A stretch of DNA of 64,000 nucleotides, taken from positions 326,001 through 390,000 of the forward strand of contig JACEFZ010028130.1 of assembly GCA_014155875.1 (NCBI GenBank), given 5' to 3'. Below, piece after piece: positions 1-13,610 of the stretch. The notes under the pieces are model-generated. The model saw only the letters and a program-made list of their open reading frames with translations. It had not been told where the DNA came from and searched no databases. The first letter of the stretch is position 1; each line of letters starts with the position of its first letter. The DNA comes from Cepaea nemoralis. Taxonomy: Eukaryota > Mollusca > Gastropoda > Stylommatophora > Helicidae. The translations under genes and the position numbers were made by a program.

Positions 1-1100
1 TTCCTAATTTGTTCAATCACATTCCAAGATTCACTGTCAGACAACACAACTGGTTCGATATAACAATTTCTACTCACTCTCTCTCTGACATTCAATGAAA
101 GTATTATAGTTATTTTATGAGAACGATGGTGACTGCAGCATGACATAGTATTACAAAATTGAGATGAGAACCAGAAGTAAAAACAATATAAACCTAACAA
201 AGATAGGTGAAAATAGATGTATTTGAATATTCTGGTTTACTTTTTGTGTCCATAAACTATTGGTGTTTGTGCTACATGGAATGTTCACCTGACCCAGCAT
301 CTATGTGAAGTATACTATATGAAATTGTACTCTTTCTCATCATGACCTGAACATATCTTTCTTCTTTCAAGATTGGTTGTCTTTAAGCTTAGTTATAAGT
401 GGATGTTTGGATAGAATGACAATTATAAATGAGTTTTTAGATACAATGACAATTATAAATGGGTGTTAGGATAGAATGACAATTACAAATGGATGTTTGG
501 ATAATAGATGTAATGAAGAGAAGCTCCATGTTTGGATGGCATATGTGCATTCATAATCAGTGTGAATAATCATCATCTGAAAACTCTGACTTCTGAGAGA
601 TCAAGGACATGTATGGATGTTTCCTCAAGTGTCATGATGTCAGTTAAACTCAAGCACGTCCATTACACTAAAAGTAGTCCTTCGTACACATTTACACACA
701 ACATGGTTTTGTACATAAATAACGTACGGTCTGCCTGCACCATGAGCAACTGTAGCTGGACGAGATGCATTCACCACAACTGTCTCCTATACACTGTGCC
801 TGACACTCTAAAACAGGATATGTTAAAAATTTTAAGATCAGTACAATGACAATCCTGGAGATAAAAAGGTACAAAATATTGGAAATATCTAAAGTGATAT
901 TGAACTTGAGTTCATTATAATGACAGAAAATTAAAATCACAATAATACTTTTAATTTAGGTCATAAGTATCAAGTAAACCTGTTTACAATCTGCCTACTG
1001 AAAAGCCTGTTGTTCTTCATGGATGCAAACGCTGGACAATGAGTAATCATATGTGAAGAAACTAGAGGCAATGGCTTGTAAGAAAAATTATGAGAATGTA
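1..1100. other. AT-rich DNA, no gene recognised
   Basis: No coding, RNA or element signature was recognised. A short degenerate tandem stretch near 415-500 repeats a unit containing GACAATTATAAATG about three times. Small open frames here lack family resemblance. Confidence 0.5.
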
Positions 1101-1105
1101 GATGG

Positions 1106-1335
1106 ACTGAGCTTCCTGGCCTAGAGGTTAGCGACTTTTCTCCATAATCTTGTATACTCTCGTAAGTAACATGACGACGGTGAGAATCAGCAGTGGTTAG
1201 AATCGCGTCGGTAACTTACTAGGTATGTGAGCCGACCGCGCGGAAAACTACTGAGCATAATCTTGCCAAGAAATCAACAATCAGCTGAAAGATGCTGATG
1301 TTGACAGCGATGCCCTGTAAAGGATATGCAAACAT
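1106..1335 (+). mobile_element. tRNA-derived SINE (family A)
   Basis: A Pol III A-box-like word TGGCCTAGAGG lies at 1117-1127 and a decayed B box GGTTAGAATCGC at 1195-1206. The whole stretch aligns by eye with the reverse complement of 52595-52834, where the B box is intact (GGTTCGAATCGC). The two copies share a 3' body running through GATGCTG, TTGACAGCGATG and GGATATGC. A third 3' body lies near 22770-22855. SINEs of this kind are transcribed by Pol III and moved by LINE proteins. Confidence 0.75.
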
Positions 1336-1750
1336 TTTTTTAGATGGATTGAGAAGATAGCAAACTCTGAGGCACTGAGAGCTGTTAGTGTTACTAAATG
1401 ACTTATTAAAAGACAAATGAAATGTATCAAGCATATCAACAGAAAACATTGAATAGAGAAATAATACATGTGGGGAACTACTAGGCAAGAGAGAAAGGGA
1501 AAGACAAATGAGGATATATGTGGAAAGCTTAAACAGTGTAGAAACAGAAATAATGTAGGCAACATCAAGTTCCTCAAAATATCAGATGGAAGAGGATTGG
1601 AGAGTCACAACAGTCGATGTTCTGCTCCTTCCAAAAAACAAAACTGACGAATAATCTAATCTCCCCTAACCACTGCATAACAGGAATTGTTTATAAATTC
1701 AAAACAATGCATTTCCTTTCTGAATTTTAATACAGACGACACAAAAAAAA
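1336..1750. other. unassigned AT-rich DNA
   Basis: Nothing recognised. Overlapping reverse-strand frames of 89-98 codons are rich in Leu, Phe and Ser and look like chance translations of AT-rich DNA. Confidence 0.4.
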
Positions 1751-1752
1751 GG

Positions 1753-1942
1753 TTGCACCATTTATTGGCTGGCATATTTCACTGCATCTCACCGGGTGCA
1801 TACTGGAGAATTATATATCATGTGAAGTGAATAAAGCCAAAGTATTATTCATTTAATGATTTATTTACTTCATATGATATATAGCTCTGCAGTATGCAGC
1901 TGATGAGATGCAGTGAAACATGCCAGGCAATAAATGGTGCAA
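1753..1942. repeat. inverted repeat carrying two hammerhead-like motifs
   Basis: Two arms of about 80 bases are near-perfect reverse complements around a short AT-rich loop near 1836-1858. Each outer arm contains the word series CTGATGA, GATGCAG, GAAA, GCCAGGCAATAAAT seen in the Penelope-like element at 49640-49686. In the right arm CTGATGA is at 1900-1906. In the left arm, on the reverse strand, it is mutated to CCGGTGA. Flanking words that would pair as stem I (TGCACC with GGTGCA) are intact in the left arm. It may be an inverted pair of hammerhead-bearing retroposons or a palindromic MITE. Confidence 0.6.
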
Positions 1943-2985
1943 CACACTGTTTGTTTAGCTAAATAATCTAATCTCAACTAATCATTATACAAGAGTATAA
2001 GGTATGAATGAAGCTAAAATATATTAGCTAAATAATCTAATCTTTCCTAATCACGGCAAAACAGTACTAGTGAAATTGGCAGATTTGCTCAAGCATTTCA
2101 TGCCATATATGATGTACTATTTTTTGAGCAGGTTGTCGTTCTACTATACATATATCATATTATATGTCCTAATTATAATAACCTAGAAGTAGAAGGTTTG
2201 AATAGGATATCCACGGAAAAGCAACAAAGGAAAAGAGAGAAATCAATCGTCATTCGGACTGGTACAGATCTTACCTGCTAATAATACGGCAACTAATAAC
2301 AGAAGGCCGCAAGTATACATTTTCTATGTGCCTTCACTGCGAGTATGTATCGTCTGCCCTGTGAAACTGGTGAGCTGTGGTAGGAATGGTTGGTCAGCAA
2401 ATCTTTACGACAAATGTGAGTATATGTTCAAGATACAAGCTAACTAGTACCACAAGAATTTCATCACTTTAAAGTTTATTTTATCTCTGCGTTTGTTTCA
2501 TGACTAACTAGGAAATATATTATACTAGCTACAACTAAAATGTGCTAATAGTGACGAATTAATTGTATCACACTGTACTAAGTCAAAAGCACAAACGCGA
2601 ATGACCACTTGAGATTGTGACTACTCGCCAGTTGGCGACCTACGTGTGTCATCAGCTACAGCAGATCCGTTAAGCGCTCACACCTCACATACAGGCGTGG
2701 CAAAATATACATGGCACGGCTATCCTATGTGTGAAAGCTGTGTGTGTTGTTTTCCTTGTTCGTGTTAAAGTTGTAATCGTCGTGTCTACACAGCCCAATA
2801 GTAGCAATACTACAAGGATATCTGAGTTATCTTATTTGTATTCATAAACAGACAACGAATACTGCCATAGAAAATCACAAAGTGTGGCGGGAAGTGGTTG
2901 CGACAAGAGGAACTGGGGCAGGATATGTAAAACAGAAACTCGATATGATAAACTTAAGCACACTTCAAGTTGGTATTCTCTGCAG
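1943..2985. other. unassigned DNA
   Basis: No element or gene recognised. Short repeats of TAAATAATCTAATCT occur near 1960-2045 and also near 1650. Confidence 0.4.
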
Positions 2986-2995
2986 GAATGATATT

Positions 2996-3192
2996 TCTTC
3001 TTCTTCTTCTTCTTCTTCTTCTTCTTCTTCTTCTTCTTCTTCTTCTTCTTCTTCTTCTTCTTCTTCTTCTTCTTCTTCTTCTTCTTCTTCTGCGTTCATC
3101 CGGGGAGAGTTTTTTTTAGGACGTGGTTGCGTTGTGCCTGTTTACAGCAGAACTTCTGCAGATATGTGTTGACCGGTTAACCTTCCCAGGAC
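2996..3192 (-). mobile_element. (GAA)n-tailed retroposon, copy 1
   Basis: On the reverse strand this is a body of about 100 bases followed by a 3' (GAA)n tail, seen on the plus strand as TTC repeats at 2997-3091. The body matches 12650-12790 (shared words TGCGTTCATCCGG and TTGCGTTGTGCCTGTTTACAG). A perfect 9-bp target duplication AATGATATT flanks it at 2987-2995 and 3193-3201. That indicates LINE-type retroposition with a microsatellite tail. The serine-run frame across the TTC repeat is an artefact. Confidence 0.75.
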
Positions 3193-3359
3193 AATGATAT
3201 TTTAAACCACTTATTTGAGTTTCAATTAGTCTGCACCCACCAGAGATCAGTCGTGGTGTGCTACGATACAATGTTACATTCATTTGCATTTGTCCTGAAC
3301 GCCAAACGTTAACAACATACAAGAAGAAAACCATATACTCTATACACGCCTAGAAACGT

Positions 3360-3545
3360 GCTGCTGGGTGTTTGGGGAAACCCATGTTTGTGTAGGATGA
3401 TGGGAACTCGAGGAGTGATGTAATCATTATCACTGTGTCCGCCTTTATTTGTTGAGACATATCCTGGTACTCAATTTAGACTGGGCCGACGTGGAAAGGA
3501 ACTGGAACCCGCGACCGGGTTGGCAGACACACGCACTAGCTCATA
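3360..3545 (-). mobile_element. SINE (family C) with conserved core
   Basis: Read on the reverse strand, a B-box-like GGGTTCCAGTTCC near 3495-3510 is followed by a core containing AATAAAGGCGG near 3440-3455. The same core recurs at 8370-8430, 22320-22360 and 23015-23060. The head ends at CTAGCTCATA, the same word that forms the adjacent 41-bp minisatellite. Confidence 0.55.
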
Positions 3546-3639
3546 AGAAATAAAAACAATTAGGTGTTATGTTAGTTAGATAAATTAGTATATCTCATTT
3601 TTTAGCAGGAGTTAAATACACCTCACAGTTTTTATTTCT
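3546..3639. mobile_element. small MITE with TA target site
   Basis: Imperfect terminal inverted repeats start AGAAATAAAAAC and end GTTTTTATTTCT, with a second paired block AGGTGT/ACACCT inside. TA dinucleotides flank both ends (3544-3545 and 3640-3641). The length of 94 bp, TA duplication and lack of coding capacity suggest a Tc1/mariner-type MITE inserted in the SINE head or satellite junction. Confidence 0.6.
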
Positions 3640-3659
3640 TATTGTTATTTCCTGCGGCA

Positions 3660-4694
3660 GCCGTTACTTCTCTGATGTACTAGCTCATACGCTACCGCAG
3701 TTCCCTAATTCTCTGGTGTACTAGCTCATACGCTACCGCAGTTCCCTAATTCTCTGGTGTACTAGCTCATACGCTACCGCAGTTCCCTACTTCTCTGATG
3801 TACTAGCTCATACGCTACCGCAGTTCCCTACTTCTCTGATGTACTAGCTCATACGCTACCGCAGTTCCCTACTTGTCTTGTGTACTAGCTCATACGCTAC
3901 CGCAGTTCCCTAATTCTCTGGTGTACTAGCTCATACGCTACCGCAGTTCCCTACTTCTCTGATGTACTAGCTCATACGCTACCGCAGTTCCCTACTTCTC
4001 TGATGTACTAGCTCATACGCTACCGCAGTTCCCTACTTCTCTGGTGTACTAGCTCATACGCTACCGCAGTTCCCTACTTCTCTGGTGTACTAGCTCATAT
4101 GCTACCCCAGTTCCCTACTTCTCTGATGTACTAGCTCATACGCTACCGCAGTTCCCTACTTCTCTGATGTACTAGCTCATACGCTACCGCAGTTCCCTAC
4201 TTCTCTGATGTACTAGCTCATACGCTACCGCAGTTCCCTACTTGTCTTGTGTACTAGCTCATACGCTACCGCAGTTCCCTAATTCTCTGGTGTACTAGCT
4301 CATACGCTACCGCAGTTCCCTACTTCTCTGATGTACTAGCTCATACGCTACCGCAGTTCCCTACTTCTCTGATGTACTAGCTCATACGCTACCACAGTTC
4401 CCTACTTCTCTGATGTACTAGCTCATACGCTACCGCAGTTCCCTACTTCTCTGATGTACTAGCTCATACGCTACCGCAGTTCCCTACTTCTCTGATGTAC
4501 TAGCTCATACGCTACCGCAGTTCCCTACTTCTCTGATGTACTAGCTCATACGCTACCGCAGTTCCCTACTTCTCTGATGTACTAGCTCATACGCTACCCC
4601 AGTTCCCTACTTCTCTGATGTACTAGCTCATACGCTACCGCAGTTCCTACTTCTCTGATGTACTAGCTCATACGCTACCGCAGTTCCCTACTTC
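3660..4694 (+). repeat. 41-bp minisatellite, about 25 copies
   Basis: The unit contains GTACTAGCTCATACGCTACC followed by GCAGTTCCCTACTTCTCTGA and repeats about 25 times with rare substitutions. Variant units (TTGTCTTG for TTCTCTGA, or TAATTCTCTGG) recur in the same order at about 3865-3935 and 4235-4300, suggesting a larger segmental duplication inside the array. Confidence 0.95.
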
Positions 4695-4775
4695 CATGTT
4701 TTGATGCTTTGTTCGCTCGCTTTGAACTCCGCGTAGTCCACGCGCGTGCTACTGCTGCTACCACTACTAAACTTG

Positions 4776-4807
4776 TATTATTACTACTACTATTACTACT
4801 ACTACTG

Positions 4808-4882
<75 letters not shown>

Positions 4883-4912
4883 CACTGCTGCTGCTGCTGC
4901 TACTACTACTAG
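4776..4912 (+). repeat. (CTA)n trinucleotide microsatellite
   Basis: An almost uninterrupted CTA/TAC run with a short CTG block near its end. The Tyr- or Thr-rich frames crossing it are repeat translations. Downstream 4913-5166 stays open but resembles no family I know. Confidence 0.9.
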
Positions 4913-5169
4913 TGAGTGCACTGGACTAATTTTGCCTTCAGATTTCGCCCTTGGCTTTCCCCGTTACCAGTATCCCTCGCCACTGGGCGAGCCTACTCCG
5001 ACTTCTGAGGTACTTGAAATGCGTTGCCAAGTCAAGGGCGAGAAGTCAACATTGAAGTCCTACTGTTTGGCGAGAGGAAAGGCGTTAAGCCTCGCGACCA
5101 ACCCGACTGCCGCACCTTACGCCCAAGAAAGCTACAGCCATTATCTTCTCATTACTAACAGTTTTTGAT

Positions 5170-5614
5170 AACTTGCTCAGTTATTTTTGCTTCTTCTTCT
5201 TACAATATTTCGTTAAAACGTGTGACAGCAATGGATACAGTACGACATTTATGAAACTCGAGCAACACTTAAGAACTGCATGTTTGCCAACAGTGCGCAC
5301 ATGCATACATACCAACACAAACTCACATACATACACGGGGTCACAAAAGCACACAATGAGCCAATGCAAATGTCCAAACCCTTAAAATACGAACAATTGT
5401 AAATAAAGACAAGACAATGGAATTGAAATAGGAATCGGTTGAAACCCCTCTGAAGACGAAGAAGGAGGAGGAGGAGGAGGAGAAGGAGGAGGAGAAGAAG
5501 AAGGAAGAAGAAGAAGAATTCTCCAGGAAATTATAACGCTCCCTCCGTCATAACAGTTTAACCCCCGTAACGGCACACAAACTTTTCATGTTGTCTCACA
5601 TTACAATACACACG
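5170..5614. other. unassigned DNA with a GGA-rich stretch
   Basis: No gene recognised. A short (GGA)n/(GAA)n block lies at about 5460-5518. Confidence 0.4.
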
Positions 5615-5622
5615 TGCTAAGT

Positions 5623-6014
5623 CAGTGGTTCTCAACCGGTGGGGAATTCCCCCCCAGGGGGGAATTTTAGGGTTTCCAGGCGGGGGGGGGGGGGGGGGGA
5701 ATGAAGACCATTTCAAGATCGCATTAATACAAGAACCGATTACTTGATATTGTTTTTCCCTTCATACTTTACAGTTAAGTACGTCTCATCCTTCTAAAAT
5801 TCATTTTATAAAGTCTGTAGACCCACAAATCATGTTTTATGTGGATGTCTAGACTTGGTTTAGTATGTGCTATTAAATTTACCTTACATTTTTACATATA
5901 CTGTATAGGGGTGGTGGATTTTTAGATAGGAAATATGAAAAGAGGGGGGGGGGGGATGACGTTCTGAAAATATGGTGAAGGGGTTAACGGACCAAAAAAG
6001 GTTGAGAACCACTG
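5623..6014. mobile_element. non-autonomous hAT element (MITE)
   Basis: Terminal inverted repeats CAGTGGTTCTCAACC and GGTTGAGAACCACTG are perfect over 15 bp. The flanks are 8-bp duplications with one mismatch, TGCTAAGT (5615-5622) and TGCTGAGT (6015-6022). CAGTGG-type ends and 8-bp duplications are hAT hallmarks. The interior has long G runs and no transposase. Confidence 0.9.
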
Positions 6015-6024
6015 TGCTGAGTGA

Positions 6025-6435
6025 TCACTGGTTGCACCTAGACTGGCATGCCTTCACCAGGATGTAAATTTATCATGAGACACTGCACACATCTGCGCCA
6101 AGGTTATAACAGAACATATAATATGTTGGACTGTTCTCTTTGTTTAGCACACGATGTTAGTCATGTCCGTGAATATATATCTTTGCTTGTTGCATATTAC
6201 CTGTGCACGTGGTGTCTTTAGCCGGACATCGCCGGATTGTTCTATGTATGTATTGCCATATTTTATTGTGGTGTGACCTTTATGCTGTATGTGTTGTTTT
6301 TTTCATGCTTGGTGAAAGTTTTTTTTGTCTGTCTGTTTGTCTGCCTACCTGTCTATCAGTCCGTCCGTCTGTCTTTATGTCTGTTTGTAAGTGTAAGTAA
6401 GTATCAGTTATATCCAATTATATCATCATCCAATG
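6025..6435. other. unassigned DNA with TCTG-rich stretch
   Basis: Degenerate (TCTG)n near 6325-6385 lies directly beyond the 3' end of the next LINE fragment and may be its simple-sequence tail. Otherwise nothing was recognised. Confidence 0.35.
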
Positions 6436-7190
6436 CCTTGCCAGCTGGCGTGGTCCACCATGCCTCTCCACAAATTACGATCTCCGACGTCATGGATCAA
6501 ATCGTATGTTGACTCCCTTCCGTGCCACGACACAAGACTGTCAAGAATCTTCTCACGCTGTCTTCCTCTATCTCTCTTTCCACAATCTTTCCGGTTGTCA
6601 CATCATGTTTCAATTTCTGTCTTCTCATAAAGTGCCCCCCCCCCAAAAAAAAACAAAAACAAACGATAACTACCTCTTTCTGATGTTTGTGATAAGTTGT
6701 CTTTACGACTTAGCTTCCCTTAAAACGTCCTGATTGCTCTTTTGGCTGTCCAATTAATTTTAGCATTCTTCTATAAAACCACATCTCCAAGGCTTCCAGG
6801 GATGTTTTCGCCTGTTTACTAAGTGTCCAGGATTTGCAGCCGTATGTTAAAACTGGTTCTATGAAACATGCAAGAACTCTTTTTTTTTTTAATTATTTAA
6901 CTTTCAAGGACAGTGACTTATTGCACAAGACGTTCCTCATTTGTTAGAATGCAGTTTTTGCGTGTCCTATTCTGCTCTTTATCTCAGTGATGCATCTTCC
7001 GTCTGATGTTATCCAAGTGCTTAGATATCTAAATTTCTGCATTTGCCCCAAAATAACGTCCAGTACTTTAACTGCATATTTAGGCATAGTCTGTTTCTTT
7101 GATATCACCATGACTTCTGTCTTTCTGTTATTCAAACTATGACTCACGTTTTCACTTTCTACAACCACTGCATCTATCATTTCCCGTAGA
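6436..7190 (-). pseudogene. RTE-like LINE 3' fragment (family 3)
   Basis: On the reverse strand three pieces of the C-terminal half of a LINE reverse transcriptase appear in order. The first (6944-7180) contains KTEVMVISKKQTMP and WITSDGRCITEIKSRIGHAK. The second, near 6720-6800, contains MWFYRRMLKLI. The third, near 6440-6600, contains RGRQREKILDSL and DLIHDVGDRNLWRGM. Stops and frameshifts separate them and the catalytic YADD region is absent. It is a 5'-truncated dead copy. Confidence 0.75.
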
Positions 7191-7194
7191 TCCT

Positions 7195-7490
7195 TCTGAT
7201 TTATTTTTCTTTCCGTTCATTGTATTCTTTGCAACTGCCCAAGAAACCTCATTTCTGCTGCTATTAGACGTTTCTAAACTTGTCTGCTAATTGTCCATGT
7301 TTCACATGCAATAAACAATACAGGTTCTATATAGCACTTCAAGGCTTTTTGTTTTTCTGACTGCAGTTGGCAGCTTTTTATTGAGGTGTGTTTTGCAGTT
7401 TGCAAAAGACTATCTTTGCTATAGCGATTCTTATTCTAATCCACACATAGCACCTTCTATCAGATGTTATGACTGTTCGTGAATTTACGT
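7195..7490 (-). pseudogene. RTE-like LINE fragment (family 2)
   Basis: Reverse-strand translation gives a decayed version of the segment ITSDRRCYVWIRIRIAIAK, followed by further family 2 sequence, comparable to 9467-9760 and 57680-57900. It has many stops and adjoins the family 3 fragment, so two dead LINE pieces are fused. Confidence 0.6.
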
Positions 7491-7495
7491 AGCTA

Positions 7496-8365
7496 GACCC
7501 ATGTTTGTACAGACCAAACGGCATATGAAGCTAGGTCCATGTTTGCATAGTCCAAACGGTACTCACTGGGTTATGAAGTTGGGCATATGAAAGGAACTAG
7601 AACAATGGTTGTACATACTAAACGGCACATGAAGCTAGCCATGTTTGTACAGAGCAAACGGCGTATGAAGCTAGCCATGCTTGTATAGACTAAACGGCAT
7701 CACTCACCGTGTGATATGGTAGGGCATACGAAGCTAGACCCATGTTTGTATAGTATAGACCAAACGGCATATGAAACTAGACCATTGTGTGTATAGTATA
7801 GACCATTGTTTGTATAGACCAAACGGCATATGCAACTAGACCATTGTTTGTATAGACCAAACGGCATATGAAACTAGACCCATGTTTGTATAGTATAGAC
7901 CAAACGGCATATGAAACTAGACCATTGTTTGTATAGACCAAACGGCATATGAAACTAGACCCATGTTTGTATAGTATAGACCAAACGGCATATGAAACTA
8001 GACCGTTGTTTGTATAGACCAAATGGCATATGCAACTAGACCCATGTTTGTATAGTATAGACCAAACGGCATATGAAACTAGACCATTGTTTGCATAGAC
8101 CAAACGGCATATGAAACTAGACCATTGTTTGTTCAGACCAAATGGCATATGAAGCTAGATCCATGATTGCACAGACCAAACGGCAGATGAAATTAGGCCC
8201 ATTTTTTGTATAGACCAAACAGCATATGAAGCTAGACCCATGTTTGCACAGACCAAACGGCATATGAAGCTAGACCCATGACTGCACAGACCAAACGGCA
8301 CATGAAGCTAGACCCATGTTTGCACAGACCAAACGGCACATGAAGCTAGAGCCATGTTTGTACAG
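7496..8365. repeat. 38- to 42-bp minisatellite next to a SINE tail
   Basis: Units contain CCAAACGGCATATGAA and TAGACCCATGTTTG. Longer units carry an extra TAGTATAGA block, and in 7740-8060 long and short units alternate. The reverse-strand frame reading VCANNGLVSYAVW-like repeats is the array translated, not a gene. Confidence 0.9.
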
Positions 8366-8560
8366 ACCCGGCACTCACTGGCTGATGTGATTTGTATCAC
8401 GCCGGACGCCTTTACTCCCCAAGATTTTCTAGTACTCATTTTAAATTGGGTCACACTTAACCATTTCAAACTGCCCAATACGGATCGCGAATACAAGGCC
8501 ACTGGTGCGAGAGGCGAGCGAGCGCCTAGCCTCTACGGCTTCCAACTGTCATATAAAATC
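8366..8560 (-). mobile_element. SINE (family C) body
   Basis: On the reverse strand the conserved core GAGTAAAGGCG near 8405-8425 is preceded by AATGAGTACTAG and followed by CAGTGAGTGCCGGG. It is contiguous with the minisatellite, whose word TGTACAGACC begins inside the SINE end. Confidence 0.5.
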
Positions 8561-8619
8561 ATTAAAAACTCCGTGAAGGATTCATTTCAGAGCCTTCGCA
8601 CAACACCCCTAGGTTGCTG

Positions 8620-9047
8620 ATCAGTTTGATTAAATGTCATGTGTTATATCAGTTTGATTAAATGTCATGTGTTATATCAGTTTGATTAAATGTCATGTGT
8701 TATATCAGTTTGATTAAATGTCATGTGTTATATCAGTTTGATTAAATGTCATGTGTTATATCAGTTTGATTAAATGTCATGTGTTATATCAGTTTGATTA
8801 AATGTCATGTGTTATATCAGTTTGATTAAATGTCATGTGTTATATCAGTTTGATTAAATGTCATGTGTTATATCAGTTTGATTAAATGTCATGTGTTATA
8901 TCAGTTTGATTAAATGTCATGTGTTATATCAGTTTGATTAAATGTCATGTGTTATATCAGTTTGATTAAATGTCATGTGTTATATCAGTTTGATTAAATG
9001 TCATGTGTTATATCAGTTTGATTAAATGTCATGTGTTATATCAGTTT
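8620..9047 (+). repeat. 28-bp minisatellite, 15 identical units
   Basis: The unit begins ATCAGTTTGATTAAATGTCA and ends TGTGTTAT. Fifteen copies run in exact register from 8620 to about 9039, followed by a broken unit. The lack of divergence implies very recent expansion or assembly from a homogenised array. Confidence 0.97.
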
Positions 9048-10002
9048 AAGTGTTATGTTGTTTTCGACGTAAATGGCAACTGATCCGCGAATTTTTACTG
9101 TGAAATAAAGTTAATTAATTATATTTACAACAACATGAAGAATCAGGCCATGTCAATACCATGTAGCGTTGGTTATCCATCAATCATGTGCCATGCCGGA
9201 AAGCGTGGGCGGTCATGACTCGCCATTTCACTCAATCACCAGAGTCGTGGATCAGCTCCGTGTTTCTGTCTCGACTATACCACATAGCCAAGCCACCCAG
9301 GTATTTTCTTCTCAGTCTTCCCCTTGTTCTCTTCCCTTCGATCTTACCAGCTGTCACCAAGTTCTCCAATCCATTTCTTCTCATAACATGTCCAAAAAAT
9401 TGTGACTGTCTACGTCTACTTTCTCTAATCAGTTTACGCTTCTCATTTGTCTCCTTTAGTACTTGGTCATCGGTTTTTCTGTCTATCTATAATATTCTTT
9501 GCATTCTCCTCAGAAACCACATTTCTGCAGCCATCAGATGTTTTTTCATCTTGACTGCTCATTGTCCACGTTTCACATCCATACAAAAGGACAGGCTCTA
9601 TGTAATACCTCAACACTCTTTTTCTCGTTTCAATTGACATCTTTTTATTGGTCAGTATGTTTTTCATCTTGCTAAAGGCTACTTTCGCCATGGCGATTCT
9701 TGTTCTAATCTCTTCAAGGCATCTTTATCAGATGTTATTACTGTTCCGAGATAATTGTACCGATTCACTTGTTGAAGAATATTCCCATTTACTTGTATAT
9801 TACATTGTGGTATTTCTTTCTTCCCAGTGACGACCATAACCTGAGTCTTTTTACAATTTAATCCTAACCCCAGTTGTTCACAGTATGCAACAACCGCATC
9901 TACTAATTGTTGCAGATCCTGCTCATTGCCTGCAATCAATACTGTATCATCTGCATATCTAATGTTATTGATGTTTCGTCCTCCAATAATGATTCCATTT
10001 AT

Positions 10003-12091
<2,089 letters not shown>

Positions 12092-12556
12092 CCATTTATA
12101 TCTTCTACATTGCTGAAAATATTGTCACTGTATAGGGAAACAAGATCTGGAGACTTTACACATCCCTGTCTCACGCCTCTCGTAATAGGCTGATAATGTC
12201 CCACTTCATTCTCAATCTTTATGGCAGCTTGTTGTTTCCAATATATGTTTTTTTTTAAATAAGTCTAATGTCTTTCCCATCAATGTGTAGATCTGCAAGC
12301 ATATCTACCATGTTGACATGTCTTACTCTATCGAAAACCTTTGTGTAATCAATAAAGCAAAGATGTATATCTTTGTTTACTTCTATAGAACGTTCAATAA
12401 CTAATCGCAGCATATACACACAATTTACTGTACCCTTTCCTTCTACAAACCCACATTGTTCTTACCCTATTTCAGGTTGCATTTTCTTCCTCACTCTTTG
12501 CGTGATAATTCGTAGCAAAATCTTCGTAATGTGACTCATTATACTAATTGTTCTAT

Positions 12557-12790
12557 CTTCTTCTTCTTCTTCTTCTTCTTCTTCTTCTTCTTCTTCTTCT
12601 TCTTCTTCTTCTTCTTCTTCTTCTTCTTCTTCTTCTTCTTCTTCTTCTTCTGCGTTCATCCGGAGTTGTTTTTTTTTTTTCTGGGCGTGATTGCGTTGTG
12701 CCTGTTTACAGCAGAGCTGCGTTCTTGCACTGTTAGGCCGACACATCCGACTTCTGCGGGCATTTGTTGACCGGGTTAACCTTCCCGGTG
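12557..12790 (-). mobile_element. (GAA)n-tailed retroposon, copy 2
   Basis: A second copy of the element at 2996-3192, again reverse strand with its (GAA)n tail at 12557-12650. It is inserted in the family 2 LINE; CTAT is present at both borders (12553-12556 and 12791-12794). This copy is longer, including CACATCCGACTTCTGCGGG. The Glu- and Leu-run frames are repeat translations. Confidence 0.75.
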
Positions 12791-12852
12791 CTATGTTGAT
12801 CACATTCTAAGGCTCCTGATTTATTGGGGATTGCAATAAATACAGAATTATA

Positions 12853-13300
12853 TAATAACATTTATCATGTCTGTAATAGTATTTTTGCCTCTCGTACTGC
12901 AAATAATTTCTGACAGCGATGCACCCCATGTCATAATGCCAAACTGCCCAGCACCTTCTCTCTCTCTTGGTATCTCTTTGTCCCGCCTTTCCTGTAACGT
13001 TCCTGAAGTCACGAAATACTGCAGCTTTCTCCATCTCATGACATGCGCAAAGAATGTGGACTGTGCTTTTCTGATGTGAGTAACCAGCTCTTTCTGTGAA
13101 TTAACTTCTTTCAAGAAATCTCTATTGGTCTTTTTTTTTTTTTTAACCCGTCCATGTGATTCTCATTATTCTTCAATCAAACCACACCTCAACAGCTTTT
13201 ACACAAGTCCTCGCGTGTCTGCTTATCATCTGTGAATTACTTCCGTAAATCAGGATTTGCTCGATATAGGTCTTAAGAATTCTTGGTACACTGCTTAAAA
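12853..13300 (-). pseudogene. RTE-like LINE 3' end (family 3)
   Basis: Reverse-strand frames read VEVWFD, RIMRITWT, THIRKAQSTFFAHVMRW and then GAGQFGIM/ASLSEIICSTR, the order expected at the C-terminal end of RTE-like reverse transcriptases. Frameshifts and a poly-T interruption near 13132-13144 break it. It abuts the family 2 copy at about 12852, so it is probably nested in it, but I could not define a target duplication. Confidence 0.65.
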
Positions 13301-13600
13301 AAGGCATAAAAACTACAACCCATGACGGGGACCAACGATGGAGTTATACCTCTCTATAGCACAAAGCCGCGGCTGAATTTTAGAGACCATTTATTGCCCA
13401 TGCAGCATGATCCCTCTCTCAGGCTGCCTAGTTTACTCAATACATCAGGAACAAGACAGGCTGCAGAAGCTGCCGGATCAGCAAGGTAATACTCTGACTG
13501 TCCGCTTGTCGAAGCTTCGATCCTGGACCAGTTGCTAACCAAGGCTTAGATATATTGCAGAGCACATTCCCCATATGGTGAAATGCTGGTTTTGTTTGGG
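13301..13600. other. unassigned DNA
   Basis: No family was recognised in this stretch. Confidence 0.35.
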
Positions 13601-13610
13601 TTATTCTAGA

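Noticed and set aside
3660..4694. Regularly spaced direct repeats that could suggest a CRISPR array
   Set aside because: Units are contiguous with no unique spacers, and the surroundings are clearly eukaryotic. It is a minisatellite.
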